Assembly: GCA_900772495.1 (NCBI GenBank)
Contig: CAAHEJ010000050.1
Location: forward strand, 1 to 8,064
Direction: 5' to 3'
Length of the DNA: 8,064 bases
Source of the DNA: an uncultured Campylobacter sp.
Lineage (GTDB): Bacteria; Campylobacterota; Campylobacteria; Campylobacterales; Campylobacteraceae
Shown piece by piece: positions 6,350-8,064 of this stretch. A program made the translations under genes and the position numbers. The notes beneath the pieces were generated by a model that saw nothing but the letters and a program-made list of their open reading frames with translations, ran no database searches and was not told where the DNA came from. Position 1 is the stretch's first letter. Each line of letters starts with the position of its first letter.

Positions 6350-6922
6350 ATGCCAAAATATGCAATGATTTACGATGCGCAAAAGTGCATAGGCTGTCAA
6401 AGCTGCACCATAGCCTGTAAAAGCGAAAACAATGTCCCTGAGGGCTTTTTTCGCTTGCAAGTGAAAATCAAAGGTCCTTTCGGCACTTCGCCAAATTTGC
6501 ACTTTAAATTTGAGCGACACTCTTGCGAAATGTGCGAAAACACGCCTTGCGTGAGCGTGTGTCCGACAAAGGCTTCTTTTGTCGATGAAAACGGCATTGT
6601 GGATATAGACCACGACAAATGTGTAGGCTGTTTATACTGCGTAGCCGCTTGTCCTTACAAGGCTCGCTATGTAAATCCCATCACTAAAACGCCTGATAAG
6701 TGCAATTTTTGCAAGCACACGCATTTGAAAATCTCAGGCGAACCAGCTTGCGTGAGCGTGTGTCCTACCGATGCGCTTGTATTTGGGGATTTAAACGCTC
6801 CAAATGATAGCATTCATCAAATTTTAGCGCAAAAACCACATTTTACGCGCAAGGCACATTTAGGAACAAAACCAAAACTTTTTGTTTTACCAGAAAACAA
6901 AGGAGGAATCAGCTATGAATGA
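6350..6922 (+). CDS. psrB: Polysulfide reductase subunit B, four-[4Fe-4S] electron-transfer protein
   Basis: The 190 residues match the PsrB/PhsB/DmsB family length. Sixteen cysteines make four cluster motifs: C13-C16-C19-C23, C59-C62-C67-C71, C91-C94-C97-C101, and C118-C121-C134-C138. The spacing x2-x12-x3 in the last set is normal for this family. There is no signal peptide, so it should be exported folded, in complex with the Tat-bearing PsrA. It wires the membrane subunit to the catalytic subunit. AGGAGG (6339-6344) overlaps the psrA stop and lies five bases before the ATG. Its last eight bases overlap the start of psrC, so the two are probably translationally coupled. Confidence 0.92.
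   Translation: MPKYAMIYDAQKCIGCQSCTIACKSENNVPEGFFRLQVKIKGPFGTSPNLHFKFERHSCEMCENTPCVSVCPTKASFVDENGIVDIDHDKCVGCLYCVAACPYKARYVNPITKTPDKCNFCKHTHLKISGEPACVSVCPTDALVFGDLNAPNDSIHQILAQKPHFTRKAHLGTKPKLFVLPENKGGISYE
6899..6906 (+). promoter_or_regulatory. Ribosome binding site deciding the psrC start
   Basis: AAAGGAGG at 6899-6906 lies eight bases before the ATG at 6915. The same frame opens at a TTG at 6882, which would put this site inside the coding region. The ATG is therefore the better start. Confidence 0.75.
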
Positions 6923-7868
6923 GATTTGGGGAAGTTACGAGCTAGGGCTTGTTTGGGGTTGGGCGATTGCCCTTTATCTTTTTTTAGCAGGGCTTTCATC
7001 AGGGGCGATGATGTGCGCTTTAAGCGTTGAATGGCTTAATCCAAACAAAAAAAAGCCTTGGGACGCCTTTGTAGAAGCAGGCGTGCTTATCGCGCCTGTG
7101 GCTATTATCGTAGGCTTGCTGATACTTGTTTTTGATTTGACAAAGCCTTTGAGCTTTTATCAGCTTTTTATCCACTACAACGCGAGTTCTGTAATGTCGC
7201 TTGGGGTGATTTTGCTGCTTTTATACACGCCTTTATGTGTGATTTATGCGATTTTGCGTTTTAGAAGCACGCTTGAAAATGGCTTTTTTGGCGCGCTCAT
7301 TAAAAAATGCGCTACAATTTTAGACTTTTTAGAAAGCAAATCCTTGTGGCTTGGAAGATTTATCTTTGTGCTGGCTGCTGGTGTTGGCGTTTATACGGGC
7401 TTTTTGCTCTCAGCCATTCAAACCTATCCGCTTTTTAATAGCCCTATTTTGCCGATACTCTTTTTGGCAAGTGGGATTTCAAGCGGGATTGCTGCTTGTA
7501 TTTTCTTTGGAATTTTGTGCTTTTCAAAGGACATTTCAAAGGACAACACCAAAACCTTGCTGATGGCTGATTTGCGTGTCATACCCATAGAATTGCTTTT
7601 GCTTTGTGCCTTGTTTTTGGGGCTTTATTTTCAAGGCGGCGATAAGGCTATCATCGCAGTAGCTAGCCTAAGCAGTGGCTCGTGGGCTTTTGTCTTTTGG
7701 CTTGGTGTCATCGGGCTTGGTATCGCTACGCCTACGCTTATTGCTTTAACAGCACTTAAAAACCACGCTTACAAGGTGAATTTCATCTTGCTCAACTCAC
7801 TTGCCGTGATGATAGGCGTGTTTGCCCTGCGTATGTTTATACTTTATGCTGGACAACTCTTATCATAG
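6915..7868 (+). CDS. psrC: Polysulfide reductase membrane subunit C, NrfD-type quinol-oxidising anchor
   Basis: From the ATG at 6915 the protein has 317 residues, about the size recalled for Wolinella PsrC. Eight hydrophobic spans can be read at roughly 11-36, 52-75, 92-116, 146-166, 178-203, 222-240, 255-280 and 288-311. The first holds the LFLAGLSSGA segment typical of the NrfD/PsrC family. No pattern of haem-ligand histidines is seen, so it is not the cytochrome-b-type PhsC. It should oxidise menaquinol and anchor PsrAB on the periplasmic side of the inner membrane. It is the last gene of the operon: psrB overlaps its start by eight bases and a hairpin terminator starts two bases after its TAG. 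Confidence 0.88.
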   Translation: MNEIWGSYELGLVWGWAIALYLFLAGLSSGAMMCALSVEWLNPNKKKPWDAFVEAGVLIAPVAIIVGLLILVFDLTKPLSFYQLFIHYNASSVMSLGVILLLLYTPLCVIYAILRFRSTLENGFFGALIKKCATILDFLESKSLWLGRFIFVLAAGVGVYTGFLLSAIQTYPLFNSPILPILFLASGISSGIAACIFFGILCFSKDISKDNTKTLLMADLRVIPIELLLLCALFLGLYFQGGDKAIIAVASLSSGSWAFVFWLGVIGLGIATPTLIALTALKNHAYKVNFILLNSLAVMIGVFALRMFILYAGQLLS

Positions 7869-7869
7869 C

Positions 7870-7901
7870 TTAAAGCCTTGTCTCTTTGGGCAAGGCTTTA
7901 A
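7870..7901 (+). terminator. Intrinsic-type terminator after psrC
   Basis: TTAAAGCCTTG (7870-7880) pairs perfectly with CAAGGCTTTAA (7891-7901). One C-G and two G-T pairs can continue inwards to a four-base CTTT loop. Downstream is AAATTTATCTTT, a broken T-run. It begins right after the psrC stop and separates the psr operon from recO, so operon termination is the likely role. Confidence 0.8.
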
Positions 7902-7947
7902 ATTTATCTTTAAAACAGCACAAAATTAAAAGCCATTTACGCCGTTT

Positions 7948-7956
7948 TGCTATAAA
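7948..7956 (+). promoter_or_regulatory. Promoter of recO (extended -10)
   Basis: TGCTATAAA at 7948-7956 matches the extended -10 with one departure, and T-rich DNA precedes it. The expected start near 7963 leaves a leader of under 30 bases before the recO ATG. It lies after the psrC terminator, so recO should be transcribed independently of psrABC. Confidence 0.6.
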
Positions 7957-7990
7957 TTCCACAAAAATTTGCTAAATTTAAGGGCAATCA

Positions 7991-8064
7991 ATGCAAGGCT
8001 TTATCTTACACACGCAAAGGGTGCGTGATGAGGATTTAATCGTTTATATTTTAAGCCAAAAGGG
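7991..8064 (+). CDS. recO: DNA repair protein RecO, N-terminal fragment (runs off the window)
   Basis: Only 24 codons and two bases are present. The peptide starts MQGFILHTQRVRDEDLIVYI, which fits the N-terminal OB-fold start of RecO from Campylobacter and Helicobacter. There a GF/GYILHTQ strand is followed by a DEDLIV segment. RecO works with RecR in loading RecA on gapped DNA. A TAAGGG site (7979-7984) is six bases before the ATG. The identity rests on a short stretch, so moderate caution applies. The rest of the gene lies beyond the window. Confidence 0.78.
   Translation, partial: MQGFILHTQRVRDEDLIVYILSQK

Noticed and set aside
6882..6914. TTG start for psrC giving 328 residues
   Set aside because: It lies inside psrB, and the strong AAAGGAGG is correctly placed for the ATG at 6915. 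The eleven extra residues are hydrophilic and not family-like.
1..8064. CRISPR arrays, insertion sequences, integrases or phage genes
   Set aside because: No regularly spaced repeats, transposase-like proteins or target-site duplications were seen. The partial tRNA has no adjacent integrase or visible attachment-site copy.

Overview
The window looks like chromosomal DNA from a Campylobacter-type member of the Campylobacterota (Epsilonproteobacteria). The supporting signs are AT-rich intergenic DNA full of AAATTT words, extended -10 promoters without clear -35 boxes, strong AAGGAG ribosome sites, a RecO N-terminus of the Campylobacter/Helicobacter kind, and a monohaem cytochrome c plus TorA-like reductase pair like Cj0265c/Cj0264c of C. 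jejuni. The coding DNA looks clearly richer in G+C than C. jejuni, so a C. concisus/curvus/rectus-type species is more likely. The species is not determined.

Layout. Positions 1-37 are the 3' end of a tRNA (probably tRNA-Ser). Facing it is cutA (41-352, minus strand). A 299-base AT-rich region (353-651) then carries divergent promoters. Rightwards follow a two-gene unit for S-/N-oxide respiration: a periplasmic monohaem cytochrome c (652-1224) and a Tat-exported TMAO/DMSO reductase-like molybdoenzyme (1235-3772). A 291-base gap (3773-4063) has no convincing gene but holds three hairpins, one of them long. Next comes a psrABC-type operon (4064-7868): a Tat-exported molybdenum/FeS catalytic subunit, a four-cluster ferredoxin-like subunit and an NrfD-type membrane subunit. 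A strong hairpin terminator (7870-7901), a recO promoter and the first 74 bases of recO (from 7991) close the window.

How the genes work together. Both molybdoenzymes act in the periplasm as terminal reductases of anaerobic or micro-aerobic respiration. In the first, electrons probably reach the reductase through the monohaem cytochrome. No quinol dehydrogenase (NapC/TorC multihaem part) is encoded here, so the cytochrome must be reduced by something encoded elsewhere, plausibly the cytochrome bc1 complex. In the second, PsrC oxidises menaquinol in the membrane, PsrB carries the electrons over its [4Fe-4S] clusters, and PsrA reduces polysulfide or thiosulfate. No TorD-type chaperone or regulator lies in the window.

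I do not see a wholly new system. The most interesting points are a lipobox inside the Tat signal of the TorA-like enzyme, a long non-terminator hairpin between the two operons, an 11-bp-phased direct repeat at the first operon's promoter, and the cytochrome's C-terminal-TorC-like design.
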